Part shown: positions 20,243 through 29,105 of the stretch, piece by piece
Layout: each line of letters opens with the position of its first letter
How positions within the stretch are numbered: position 1 is the first letter of the stretch
Assembly (NCBI GenBank): GCA_963705285.1
Contig: OY970066.1
Location: 3,782,001 to 3,846,000, forward strand
Source of the DNA: JACMLD01 sp963705285
GTDB lineage: Bacteria; Bacteroidota; Bacteroidia; Chitinophagales; Chitinophagaceae
DNA: 64,000 bases
Direction: 5' to 3'
The notes under the pieces: generated by a model
Told to the model about the DNA's origin: nothing
The model's input: the letters and a program-made list of their open reading frames with translations, nothing else
The model's database searches: none
Program-made: the position numbers and the translations under genes

Positions 20243-20984
20243 GAACATATTGCAGGAACAGGTGGCCATTGTTACCGGCGCCGCTACGGGACTAGGACTG
20301 GCTGTAGCAAATAAATTAGCGGAAGAAGGGGCAACCGTTGTTATGGTAGACCTCAACCATCAGTTATTGCAGGAAGTGTCTGCGCAAATGCCCCCAGGCT
20401 GCCTCGTATCGGCGGCGGATGTTACAAACGAACAGGCAGTGGCGGAAATGGTACAGCTAATTAAAGAAAGACATGGCCGCATAGACATATTGGTAAACTG
20501 CGCCGGGATAACAGGTGTTACAGGCATTAAAAGCCATGAAGCAGATACCACCAACGTGCAACAGGTGTTTGCAGTCAATTTTTTTGGTTCATGGTTCACC
20601 TCCAAACACGTACTTCCGGTGATGCTGGCCAATAATTATGGGCGTGTACTCCATTTTGCGTCCATCGCCGGCAAAGAAGGCAATGCAGGCATGCTAGCCT
20701 ATTCATCTTCTAAAGCAGCGGTAATTGGTATGACCAAAGTACAGGGCAAGGAATATGCGGAGACCGGCATTACGGTGAATGCCATTGCACCGGCTGTTAT
20801 ACAAACTGCATTGGTAAGCGCCATGCCGGCAGAGCAGGTAAAATACATGACCGACAAAATTCCCATGAAACGCTGCGGTACCCTGGAAGAAGTAGCAGCC
20901 ATGGTATTGTACATTGTATCGCCGGCAAATAGTTTTACCACCGGTTTTGTTTTTGACCTCAGTGGCGGTCGCGCTACATATTGA
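20235..20984 (+). CDS. SDR-family NAD(P)-dependent dehydrogenase
   Basis: Cytoplasmic short-chain dehydrogenase of 249 residues. The Rossmann motif TGAATGLG (15-22), the NCAG motif (NCAGIT) and the Ser-Tyr-Lys triad (FASIAG ... YSSSKAA) are all present, and the C-terminus FDLSGGRATY is typical of classical SDRs. Asp in VMVDLN after the second strand favours NAD over NADP. The family includes sugar and sugar-acid dehydrogenases such as 2-keto-3-deoxy-L-fuconate dehydrogenase and L-rhamnose/L-fucose dehydrogenases, as well as FabG. The fucosidase-rich setting makes a fucose-related substrate attractive, but this is inference. It overlaps the lipoprotein gene by 8 bases and its stop overlaps the next start (TGATG). 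Confidence 0.88.
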   Translation: MNKNILQEQVAIVTGAATGLGLAVANKLAEEGATVVMVDLNHQLLQEVSAQMPPGCLVSAADVTNEQAVAEMVQLIKERHGRIDILVNCAGITGVTGIKSHEADTTNVQQVFAVNFFGSWFTSKHVLPVMLANNYGRVLHFASIAGKEGNAGMLAYSSSKAAVIGMTKVQGKEYAETGITVNAIAPAVIQTALVSAMPAEQVKYMTDKIPMKRCGTLEEVAAMVLYIVSPANSFTTGFVFDLSGGRATY

Positions 20985-22024
20985 TGAGCCCAATTGGTAA
21001 CACCTATCGTAACACAAAAAATATTTACATGCATACTTTGCCTGATACCGCTTCCATCAGCATTGGCGTTGTAGGCCTGGGGCTTATGGGCTGCAGTATT
21101 ACAACCTGCTTAATCATGGCCGGACACCCGGTAGTTGCTGTTGCGCCTGTTGCGGCAGACCTGGTACATGCCCATAACCGCATACATGCTCATCTAACAC
21201 ATTCGCTGCAACAAGGGTTGGTGAGCAACCCGCCAGAGCACTTCCTAAAACAATTGCAGATTACGGAAGACTATACGCAGTTAAAGGATTGTGCCGTGGT
21301 AATTGAATGCACGATAGAGAATACCGCCATAAAAAAATCAGTGTATGATAAAATTGAAGCCGTTATCAGCAATGAGGCTATCTTAACCAGTAATACATCG
21401 GCTATTCCCATCAGCATTTTGCAGCAGCTTACGCAATTTCCTGCACGCTTTTTTGGGTTGCATTGGGCCGAACCTTCACATACCACCCGTTTTCTCGAAA
21501 TTATTTGCGGAGAAAAAAGCGATCCCAATAAATCAGAATATTTATACCAGCTATCACATCGGTGGAACAAAGAACCCACGCTGGTAAAAAAAGATATCCG
21601 CGGGTTTATTGCCAACCGCCTTATGTATGCCATGTACCGCGAAGCCATGTACCTGGTAGAAAACAATTATGCTACCATAGAAGATGTAGACAGAGCCTGC
21701 CGCAACAATACCGGTTACTGGATGACGTTAGTAGGTGTTTTTCGCTGGATGGATCTTACCGGTGTTCCTGCCTATCATACCGTGATGCAGGATTTATTCC
21801 CAACACTCAACAACAGCACCGCTGTACCTGAAATGATAGATAAAATTGTGCGCGAAGGGGGTAGGGGTGTCGCCAATGCACACGGATTTTACCAATACAC
21901 ACCGGAGGAAGCAAAGTGTTGGGAAGAAACCTTTACCGAGTTCAGTTATGAAATCAGGCAACTGGCCCTTAAATACCCTGCAGATGTGGTGGAAAAAAAA
22001 TTGGCGGCAAAGAAAGATTCATAG
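20984..22024 (+). CDS. 3-hydroxyacyl-CoA dehydrogenase-type NAD oxidoreductase
   Basis: Cytoplasmic NAD-dependent dehydrogenase, 346 residues from the ATG at 20984, which shares one base with the preceding stop. An alternative ATG at 21029 would trim 15 poorly conserved residues. The Rossmann motif GVVGLGLMG is followed by IECTIENTAIKKSVY, SNTSAIPIS, the catalytic FGLHWAEPSH and DIRGFIANRL, the classic 3HCDH layout. The family also contains L-gulonate 3-dehydrogenase (lambda-crystallin type), and length and lack of a hydratase domain suit a stand-alone dehydrogenase. With the coupled SDR upstream it probably oxidises a sugar acid or related hydroxy acid; fatty-acid oxidation is less likely here. 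Substrate unproven. Confidence 0.82.
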   Translation: MSPIGNTYRNTKNIYMHTLPDTASISIGVVGLGLMGCSITTCLIMAGHPVVAVAPVAADLVHAHNRIHAHLTHSLQQGLVSNPPEHFLKQLQITEDYTQLKDCAVVIECTIENTAIKKSVYDKIEAVISNEAILTSNTSAIPISILQQLTQFPARFFGLHWAEPSHTTRFLEIICGEKSDPNKSEYLYQLSHRWNKEPTLVKKDIRGFIANRLMYAMYREAMYLVENNYATIEDVDRACRNNTGYWMTLVGVFRWMDLTGVPAYHTVMQDLFPTLNNSTAVPEMIDKIVREGGRGVANAHGFYQYTPEEAKCWEETFTEFSYEIRQLALKYPADVVEKKLAAKKDS

Positions 22025-22332
22025 CTGTTGCCCGCGTCATTCCCTGAGCTGATACAAATAAGTGGCAAACCGATTAATATTTGGTGTATAAAACATCGTT
22101 TTCTTAATCGCCACCGCCTTTGCGAACAAAAAAGTTATTCTGCTACTATTGGGTTAAAAGTTTTTTAATTTAAAATTTCCACAAAAAAATTATGACTTCT
22201 TAAGTCCGCATAGTATTTTGTTCCCGCATATTTAATCCGCTGAAATCCCATATCTTCTAAATTCCGCATTATTTTACTGCTAACTATTCAGGCTGATTGA
22301 TCAAAGTTGATCAACCGTCAAAACGTTGTACC
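22025..22332. promoter_or_regulatory. Intergenic region with TTGATCAA pair
   Basis: This 308-base AT-rich gap holds no gene. Two identical palindromes TTGATCAA lie at 22297-22304 and 22307-22314, two bases apart and 19 bases before the next ATG. They could be a regulator site or an mRNA hairpin; nothing else was recognised. Confidence 0.3.
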
Positions 22333-24120
22333 ATGAAAACAATTTCGAGCCTCGCTCTTGCCTGCCTTTTACTTATTGGTTCCTTCTCGTATGCTAATTT
22401 TAATGGTGTAAAACGAAATAAACATTTGTTAAGCCCGCCGCCTCCCATAGGCACGGGCGGGGGTTTGCGCGGCATGTACTATAACGGTTCTGAACTTGCT
22501 GGTTCTCCGCTGGTGACGCGTATTGACAGCACAATCAATTTCGAGCTTACATATTTGTCGCCTATCCCGGGCATAGTGCCCCAGGATAAATTTTCCGTAC
22601 GCTGGGTTGGCCAGGTACAGGCACAGTTTTCAGAAACCTACACTTTTTATACCCAGAGCGATGATGGCATCCGCCTATGGGTAAATGGTGTTAAGCTGAT
22701 AGATAATTGGGAGACCCAGGGTGTTACTGAAAAAAGTGGCACTATCCCTATGGTGGCAGGGCAATTGTATGATGTCACCATAGAATACTACGAAAACGCC
22801 GGTGATGCAACCGCCAAATTATTATGGTCGGGAACCAATACCCCAAAGTCAGTCATCCCACGTTCGCAACTTTACCCCCCACCGCCCGCTATTTCATCCG
22901 GTATCGGTTTGCTGGGCGTTTATTTCAATGATGTGGCGCTTGCAGGGGCGCCTTTACTGAAAAGAATAGATTCTACCATCAATTTTAGTTTCCCTTCTGC
23001 CAGTCAGCCGCCAGTGCTGAGTCCGGCCCCGGTACTTGTACCGGAAGATAATTATTCTGTGCGCTGGAGCGGGCAGCTGGAGGCATTATACAATGAAACC
23101 CACACCATATATGTGCAGGCAGATGATGGAGTGCGGTTATGGGTTAACGGTAGTTTACTGATAGACAACTGGCAGGCTCAGGGCTTTGCTGAAAAAAGTG
23201 GTACTATTCAAATGGAAGCCGGTAAAAAATATGATATCGTGCTCGAATATGTTGAAAAAACGGGTAACAATATCACAAAATTATACTGGTCAAGCCCCAG
23301 TATGCCTAAAGCCATTATCCCAAAGCAGCAATTGTATCCCCCGGCCACTGGCATGGGTCTTCATGCAGTGTATTATAGCGGTGTGGGATTGTCGGGTACA
23401 CCATTGCTTACCCGTGTTGATAGCGTAGTAGATTTTGAATTAACGTATACAAAACAGCCCGTGGTATTATCACCCGCACCCGGTGTAGTGCCGGACGATA
23501 ATTTTTCAGTAAGGTGGACTGGACAGGTATTGCCTAAATACGCTGAAACATATACTTTCTCCACGCTCACCGATGATGGCGTCAGGCTTTGGGTAAATGG
23601 TACCCTTTTGGTAGATAGTTGGGGTAACCAGGGCGCCACCGAAAAGAGCGGAACAATAACACTGGCAGCTGGTCAGTTGTACGATATTGTAATGGAATAT
23701 TTTGAAAGCGCAGGCGAAGCCGTTAGTAAATTGTACTGGTCATCCGCAAGCACGCCCAAACAACTAATACCAACGTCACAATTGTTTGCTCCACGTGTTA
23801 TTGCCAACGCCACTGCCATTGCCCCGCTGCCTCCCGTAGACACCACGGCACCAGCACCGGAAGCAGTTGAATTCCGTTTAACCCCTAACCCGCTGATAGC
23901 CGGTAGGGCAATGCACCTGGCCATTCAAAGCCCCGATAACATGCCTGCAGCGGTGAATGTATGGGGCATCAACGGCAATAAGGTGCAGTCTCTTAAATTA
24001 AATCTGGTAAAAGGAAATAATAATATCACGCTGTCTACGGCCGGAATGACATCTGGTGTGTACGTAATTGCAGTGCAGTTCAACGGTAACACCATCAACC
24101 GGAAACTGGTGTTGCAGTAG
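22333..24120 (+). CDS. Triple PA14-domain protein with T9SS sorting domain
   Basis: Exported surface protein, 595 residues from the ATG at 22333, which opens the signal peptide MKTISSLALACLLLIGSFSY. Three PA14 modules of about 145 residues follow. Each has GLxGxYY, a long strand with SVRWxGQ, the DDGxRLWVNGxxLIDNW core and a KLYWSS ending. PA14 modules bind carbohydrates in many glycosidases and adhesins. No catalytic domain accompanies them. The C-terminus (FRLTPNPLIAGRAMHL ... GVYVIAVQFNG) is a Por/T9SS sorting domain. It closes the plus-strand PUL block and ends at a hairpin terminator. A glycan-binding role at the surface is inferred. Confidence 0.88.
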   Translation: MKTISSLALACLLLIGSFSYANFNGVKRNKHLLSPPPPIGTGGGLRGMYYNGSELAGSPLVTRIDSTINFELTYLSPIPGIVPQDKFSVRWVGQVQAQFSETYTFYTQSDDGIRLWVNGVKLIDNWETQGVTEKSGTIPMVAGQLYDVTIEYYENAGDATAKLLWSGTNTPKSVIPRSQLYPPPPAISSGIGLLGVYFNDVALAGAPLLKRIDSTINFSFPSASQPPVLSPAPVLVPEDNYSVRWSGQLEALYNETHTIYVQADDGVRLWVNGSLLIDNWQAQGFAEKSGTIQMEAGKKYDIVLEYVEKTGNNITKLYWSSPSMPKAIIPKQQLYPPATGMGLHAVYYSGVGLSGTPLLTRVDSVVDFELTYTKQPVVLSPAPGVVPDDNFSVRWTGQVLPKYAETYTFSTLTDDGVRLWVNGTLLVDSWGNQGATEKSGTITLAAGQLYDIVMEYFESAGEAVSKLYWSSASTPKQLIPTSQLFAPRVIANATAIAPLPPVDTTAPAPEAVEFRLTPNPLIAGRAMHLAIQSPDNMPAAVNVWGINGNKVQSLKLNLVKGNNNITLSTAGMTSGVYVIAVQFNGNTINRKLVLQ

Positions 24121-24148
24121 CGTTCTCTAATGCCGGTGAAATAAAACG

Positions 24149-24184
24149 AAAGTCTTTGAGCTATGCTGAAGACTTTTGTTTTAT
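24149..24184 (+). terminator. Terminator after PA14 protein
   Basis: AAAGTCTT (24149-24156) pairs with AAGACTTT (24169-24176), followed by TTGTTTTATT. Confidence 0.7.
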
Positions 24185-24262
24185 TCATGAGTAGTCTTTG
24201 CACTGATTGCTTAAAACGATTAATAATTGTAGAGTGCATAACAATCTCAACCTCCCGGAATC

Positions 24263-27200
24263 TCACAATTTTCTCCAGGCGGCCAGTATGCGGCTGTTCT
24301 CATCCGTTAGGCCCAGGGAAATAGTATCCAATACCTGGGTATTGTTATTCGCCCATTCCGTAATTGCAGCGTTCACCTTATAGATATTTGCCTTGTTCAC
24401 TTTAATACGCTGCATAGCGGCGTTTGCTTCGGCGGTGTTACCCGTTTTTTTATAGCATTGGTACAATAAAAAATTCTCCAGCCGCTCGTCCAGGTCGTCA
24501 TCATACGGTTTTCCGGCACCCAGTCTTTCCGGCCATTGTTTTGCCGTAATAACTGCGGTAATTGCTTTTTTATAATTATTGCCCTTCATAGCTTCAATTG
24601 CCAGCATAAGGTGCGCTTCCTTGTACAAACGGTGGCCATCGGTGGCACCCTCGTAGGGTATTACCACAATCTTATCGAGCAATTTGGCGGCATCATCAAA
24701 TCTATTGTTCAGCATCCATGTTTTTGCCAGCAGCATGCCCATCATATACTGCGATGGATGTTGCTGGTACCAGGTTTGTGCCAGGCGCAGGGCTTCTGTA
24801 TACCTGCCCTTTTTATTCAAGAATTCAATGCGGTGCAGTTGAAAGCGCCATTGCGTTTTATCCAGTGAAATGGCTTTGCTGAGATCTTTTTCAATGGCTG
24901 CACTGTCGGTGGTATACTGCATCGCCCTTGCAGCGTAAAATGCTGCGTCTGTGGGTTGATCGCCGCAACTGTTGAATAATGCAGCGGCAGTGGCGGTGTT
25001 ACCACAGGCACCTTCAACAAGGGCAAGCATATAGACAGGTTGCCATTCTTTTGATTGCTGTGCATACCACCGCAACGGAACTGCAGATTCAGGCCGAAAC
25101 GGGAATGCAGCCTGAATAGTAGCCGTTTTTGCTCGGTTGTACCAGGTTTGTTCTTCCGGCGTTCCTTTATGCAGCCAGGCCAGCCAGTAATCAATTTCGG
25201 CAATGGCTGGGTATAACTGTAATGCCTGTACGCAGTGGCTAGTCAGTCCAAGGCTGTAGTACCAAAGGCCCAGTTCGAGGCAGCTTTGTTCGGGCATTTC
25301 GTTTTGGAGCGATTGTATAAATGCAGTTTTGGCTGCATCAGTCTTATCCCACAACCAACCTTCAAATGGCACAAAACTACTGAGCGGGTCATACCGTTGA
25401 ATGGTATTCAAAACCATTACCGCCTTGTCTCGCTTGTTTTGTAAGCGGTATGCCACGGCCAGTACCTGTAATGCATCCATGTTCTGCTGGTTGTACACCA
25501 ACGCTTTTTGGGCATAGTGGATAGCTTTTTCATTGTTGCCGGAAGCTGAAAAATACATTTTGGCCAGTTCAGTAAATGCCGGCGTTCGGTATTCTTCAGA
25601 CTGGGTAGCAATATCAAATCCATCAATGGCATCTATGCGGCGGCCCAATTTTTTATTGATGAGTCCGTAGTAATAGTTGGCTGCGGGGTCATAGGTGTTG
25701 ATGCCCAAAGCTTTTTTTGCGTAGTCCAATGCTGCAGTATAATTCATTTTACGGTAGAGCAGCATGCTCATATCTGTAAGTGCGGGCACAAATCCCCCAT
25801 CCTTTTCAAGACAGGAAAGCAGTTTTTCCTCCGCCAGTGCATACCGCCTGAAATAAATACTGTTTTTGCCCTGCAGGTATAGCCCGTACATGGAGTTATT
25901 ATCAATACCCGCCGGTGTGGCCGTGGGCCGACTTAAATTGCCGCTGTCTGGCGCGGCATTCCATACCAAGAGGCCATCTCCCAGTTGTACCTGTAGCTGA
26001 TCCGTAGTGCCTGCAAATTGTATGGAGTCGGTAAATACTGCAAGGGGCGACAACGACACAGATTGCTGGTACAGTCTTTTTCCATTATTGGTTACCGTTA
26101 GCTGGGTCGTAAGCGACTGCACTGGCGATAGATATATTTTTAACCATCCACTTTCCTGTTTAACATTCAGCGCCGCATACTGGTTGGCGAACACGTAGCC
26201 TTTGGTGTCCATTACGGGGTACCAGTATTCTGTCCAGCTGTCTGTGGCGTAAGGTGCAAAGCCCCGGTGTTTGAAGGGCGTTAGTGCGCTCGCTTCGGCG
26301 CTTTGGTTGAACAAACGCCCGCTTTGTATTTCGGTGTATTGTCCATCTGTATCCGTCATCAGGTTTTCCCATATCATGCCCTGGCGAGAAAGCCCCCAGA
26401 TCCATAGTTTTTTTCCCGGCTTATCGTCGTGGTCAGAATAACGTACTACGCCATAATGGTCGTCATGCCAGTATCCGCCAAAAAAATTACTGTACTTGCC
26501 AAATACATGGTACGATTTATACCCGCCAAAATTGTTATTGTTGTACCAGGTAATGACTTTTCCATTTTTTGTGTTTACCGGCCATTCGCCAACTTCGCCT
26601 TCATGCCCTATGTATGAGGTGCCCGGGTATACATATTCCAGGTTGCCGGAAACTTTAATGCCGGCATTCATCCAATGGTAATAGGGTTGTTCTATGCCCG
26701 ATGCGTTGAACCAAAAAGACCTGGTAGTAAAATATGCTTTGTCTGCCGGCAAATTAATGTCAATGCGCCAGGGTGTGCGTGTAAGCAAATCAAGCGCGCC
26801 TACGATGCAGCTTACACTTCCATCTGATTGCGTAATTGTGGTAAAATCTACCGGGGTGGAGCAATTGGGTGTGTGGCCAATGGTACCAAAATTAGATTCG
26901 ATGCCGCCGCTTGTCCAGGGGCCACGCATGGCCACGTCTCTGAACTTTACTACGTGATTATAATAAATAAATTCTTTGCCCGATTTTTTTTCAACGGCAC
27001 TCCATACTTTACCGCCAATTTCAGGCAATATCATTACTCTAATGAAGTCATTCTCCAGTTCTACTACTTTCCACTCTTTTTGTACAGGTGTATTGGTATA
27101 TCCGTCGAACCGGTTATAGGGGTAGATGCCTGCAGACGGGTTAGGCACGGGGTCAGGGTCGCTGAAGGGGTAAGTGGTAAAAGTTTTTTTGTATACAGTA

Positions 27201-27271
27201 ATGCGCGCGGGTTGTTGCGCAAATAATACAGTTGTTAGTAAGGTGCTAATGGCCAGGAAAACTTGCTTCAT
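24263..27271 (-). CDS. DUF5107 and TPR-repeat protein
   Basis: Exported protein of 1002 residues. The start is the ATG at 27271 that begins the signal peptide MKQVFLAISTLLTTVLFAQQ; the open frame runs 35 codons further upstream without a sensible start. The N-terminal half (about 40-400) reads as DUF5107: VVELENDFIRVMILPEIGGK, RGPWTSGGIESNFGTIGHTP and YHWMNAGIKVSG. These blocks look like aldose-mutarotase/glycosidase-type beta-sandwich motifs, with HTPN-like and NYWHDDHYG-like polar clusters. The C-terminal half is a run of tetratricopeptide repeats (for example ALDYAKKALGINTYDPAANY). Function is not known to me; the PUL setting suggests sugar binding or processing. It diverges from the third fucosidase across a region with a candidate operator. 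Confidence 0.8.
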   Translation of the reverse strand: MKQVFLAISTLLTTVLFAQQPARITVYKKTFTTYPFSDPDPVPNPSAGIYPYNRFDGYTNTPVQKEWKVVELENDFIRVMILPEIGGKVWSAVEKKSGKEFIYYNHVVKFRDVAMRGPWTSGGIESNFGTIGHTPNCSTPVDFTTITQSDGSVSCIVGALDLLTRTPWRIDINLPADKAYFTTRSFWFNASGIEQPYYHWMNAGIKVSGNLEYVYPGTSYIGHEGEVGEWPVNTKNGKVITWYNNNNFGGYKSYHVFGKYSNFFGGYWHDDHYGVVRYSDHDDKPGKKLWIWGLSRQGMIWENLMTDTDGQYTEIQSGRLFNQSAEASALTPFKHRGFAPYATDSWTEYWYPVMDTKGYVFANQYAALNVKQESGWLKIYLSPVQSLTTQLTVTNNGKRLYQQSVSLSPLAVFTDSIQFAGTTDQLQVQLGDGLLVWNAAPDSGNLSRPTATPAGIDNNSMYGLYLQGKNSIYFRRYALAEEKLLSCLEKDGGFVPALTDMSMLLYRKMNYTAALDYAKKALGINTYDPAANYYYGLINKKLGRRIDAIDGFDIATQSEEYRTPAFTELAKMYFSASGNNEKAIHYAQKALVYNQQNMDALQVLAVAYRLQNKRDKAVMVLNTIQRYDPLSSFVPFEGWLWDKTDAAKTAFIQSLQNEMPEQSCLELGLWYYSLGLTSHCVQALQLYPAIAEIDYWLAWLHKGTPEEQTWYNRAKTATIQAAFPFRPESAVPLRWYAQQSKEWQPVYMLALVEGACGNTATAAALFNSCGDQPTDAAFYAARAMQYTTDSAAIEKDLSKAISLDKTQWRFQLHRIEFLNKKGRYTEALRLAQTWYQQHPSQYMMGMLLAKTWMLNNRFDDAAKLLDKIVVIPYEGATDGHRLYKEAHLMLAIEAMKGNNYKKAITAVITAKQWPERLGAGKPYDDDLDERLENFLLYQCYKKTGNTAEANAAMQRIKVNKANIYKVNAAITEWANNNTQVLDTISLGLTDENSRILAAWRKL

Positions 27272-27347
27272 GAAGATTAGTGCTAGTGTAAATAAAAATA
27301 AGCCATTTACAGGTATGCATCTTTCTTTAATACGGCAACAACACAAC

Positions 27348-27359
27348 GCAAACGTTTGC
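27348..27359. promoter_or_regulatory. Candidate LacI-type operator
   Basis: GCAAACGTTTGC is a perfect 12-base palindrome in the divergent gap between the DUF5107 gene and the third GH29 gene. It is the same class of sequence as the imperfect palindrome at 10469. LacI/GalR-family regulators typically bind such sites; no LacI gene is in this window. Confidence 0.5.
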
Positions 27360-27360
27360 T

Positions 27361-27640
27361 TAATCTGCGAAGGCAAGGATTATTTTAAATTTTAAATTTT
27401 GCATTTTAAATTACTCATCTCCGAATCTGCGGCCATTTACCACTACGGAGAGGTTTATTTTAAATTTTGAATTTTGCATTTGAAAATAATAATCTGCGAA
27501 TCTGCGGCAATTTACCACGACAGGGGTTTATTTTAAATTTTGCATTTTAAATTACTAATCTGCGAATCTGCGGCCATTTACCACCACAGGGGTTTATTTT
27601 AAATTTTCAATTTTGCGTTTTAATTTACTTAGTTTTATTT
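27361..27640. repeat. Composite repeat of about 70 bases, three to four copies
   Basis: Three near-identical units begin near 27416, 27491 and 27557, with a degenerate unit near 27361. Each has CTGCGAA-TCTGCGG, a CATTTACCACNACAGGGG segment, then seven-base words TTTAAAT, TTTGAAT or TTTGCAT. The words keep 7-base register. The array fills most of the 403-base gap upstream of the GH29 gene and lies beside the operator-like palindrome. Confidence 0.85.
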
Positions 27641-27674
27641 CACAAACAATTTTCTTACTTACACCCCAATGCAC

Positions 27675-29000
27675 ATGAAACATCTTGCCACAGTATTGCT
27701 TTGTATTTGTTTATCTGCTGCCGCCTTTGCGCAAACGTACACGCCAACACCTGAAAATCTGCAAGCACGCCAATGGTTTAACAATGCTCGCTTTGGCCTG
27801 TTTATACATTGGGGGCCATTCAGTATACCCGGTTCGGGCGAATGGGTGATGAATGAACGCGGTATTACAGTGAAAAATTACACCCGGCTCATGGACTTTT
27901 TTAATCCTATTGAATTCAATGCCGCAGCATGGGTAAGCATGGCAAAGAATGCGGGCATGAAATACATTACGCTCATCACCCGCCACCACGATGGTTTCAG
28001 CATGTGGGATACTAAATACAGCGATTTCAACATCATGCACTCGCCTTATAAAAAAGACGTTGTAAAACTGGTGGCCGATGAATGCCATAAACAAGGCATC
28101 AAATTGTATTTGTATTATTCATTGCTCGACTGGCGCCGCGAAGACTATCCGCATGAGACAGGTCGTACCGGACAAAAGTCTGGCCGAACCGGCAAGGGCA
28201 ATTACGATAGCTATCTGCAGTTTATGAAAAACCAGCTCACAGAATTACTCAGCAACTACGGAGAGATAGGTGGTATCTGGTTCGATGGTCATTGGGATCA
28301 GACAGCGCCGGAGGGTGCAGCAGACCGCTCATCAAGAATCAACTGGCATTACGATGAAATCTATAGCCTCATTCACAAACTGCAGCCGCAATGCATGATA
28401 GGCAATAATCACCACCTAACGCCTTTTGCGGGAGAGGACTTTCAAATGTTTGAGAGGGATTTACCTGGCGAAAACAAATCTGGGTTAAGTTTCCAGGAAA
28501 CATCCAGGCTGCCATTGGAAACATGCGAAACCATGAACGGCTCATGGGGCTTTAACATAACAGACACGCATTACAAATCTGCGCAAGAAATTATTCATTA
28601 CCTCATCAACGCTGCGGGCCGCAATGCCAACCTGTTGCTCAACGTGGGGCCGATGCCTAACGGTAACATACAACCAGAATTTACCGACACCTTGCAGGCA
28701 ACAGGGCAGTGGCTACAGGAGTACGGAGAAACTATTTACAATACAACCGGCAACCTGGTAGCGCCGCAAAAATGGGGCGTTGTTACAGGTAAGAACAAAA
28801 CATGGTATGTACATATCATTCATACACCAGACAGTAACAGCATTTTTATACCCCTTGCCAAAGAAAAAGTAAACGCTGTAAGCCTGTTTCCCGCTAAAAG
28901 TAAACTTAGCTTTAAACAGGTAGCTGGCGGGGTAAATATATTGCTGGATGGCGTTCCTATGGAAGATATTGATACCGTAATACGCATCGATTTTAAATAA
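27675..29000 (+). CDS. GH29 alpha-L-fucosidase
   Basis: Third fucosidase, 441 residues from the ATG at 27675; a second in-frame ATG lies at 27669. The signal peptide is MKHLATVLLCICLSAAAFAQ. The catalytic domain shows RFGLFIHWGPFSIPG (39-53), TRHHDGFSMWD (102-112) and GGIWFDGHWDQ, with nucleophile Asp about 204. It is a compact single-domain form with a short C-terminal beta-sandwich. The sequence differs clearly from the other two GH29 proteins, suggesting a different linkage preference. It is divergently arranged with the DUF5107 gene and ends the PUL; the gene after it is housekeeping. Confidence 0.92.
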   Translation: MKHLATVLLCICLSAAAFAQTYTPTPENLQARQWFNNARFGLFIHWGPFSIPGSGEWVMNERGITVKNYTRLMDFFNPIEFNAAAWVSMAKNAGMKYITLITRHHDGFSMWDTKYSDFNIMHSPYKKDVVKLVADECHKQGIKLYLYYSLLDWRREDYPHETGRTGQKSGRTGKGNYDSYLQFMKNQLTELLSNYGEIGGIWFDGHWDQTAPEGAADRSSRINWHYDEIYSLIHKLQPQCMIGNNHHLTPFAGEDFQMFERDLPGENKSGLSFQETSRLPLETCETMNGSWGFNITDTHYKSAQEIIHYLINAAGRNANLLLNVGPMPNGNIQPEFTDTLQATGQWLQEYGETIYNTTGNLVAPQKWGVVTGKNKTWYVHIIHTPDSNSIFIPLAKEKVNAVSLFPAKSKLSFKQVAGGVNILLDGVPMEDIDTVIRIDFK

Positions 29001-29077
29001 TTGCGTGCAAATACGCGTGCGTTGGGTTTTCCACTTTTGTGCACATAATTATCTTTTCTGCTTGGCCATTAATAACT

Positions 29078-29085
29078 TATTTTTG
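29078..29085 (+). promoter_or_regulatory. -7 element before ftsE
   Basis: TATTTTTG fits TAnnTTTG and lies 20 bases before the ftsE ATG; a matching -33 TTG at the usual distance was not found. Confidence 0.4.
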
Positions 29086-29105
29086 CCCGATTAAAGCGTG
29101 CAGTC

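Noticed and set aside
20981..20983. TTG start for the 3HCDH-type gene
   Set aside because: An ATG follows directly at 20984 in the common TGATG overlap, which is the more usual start.
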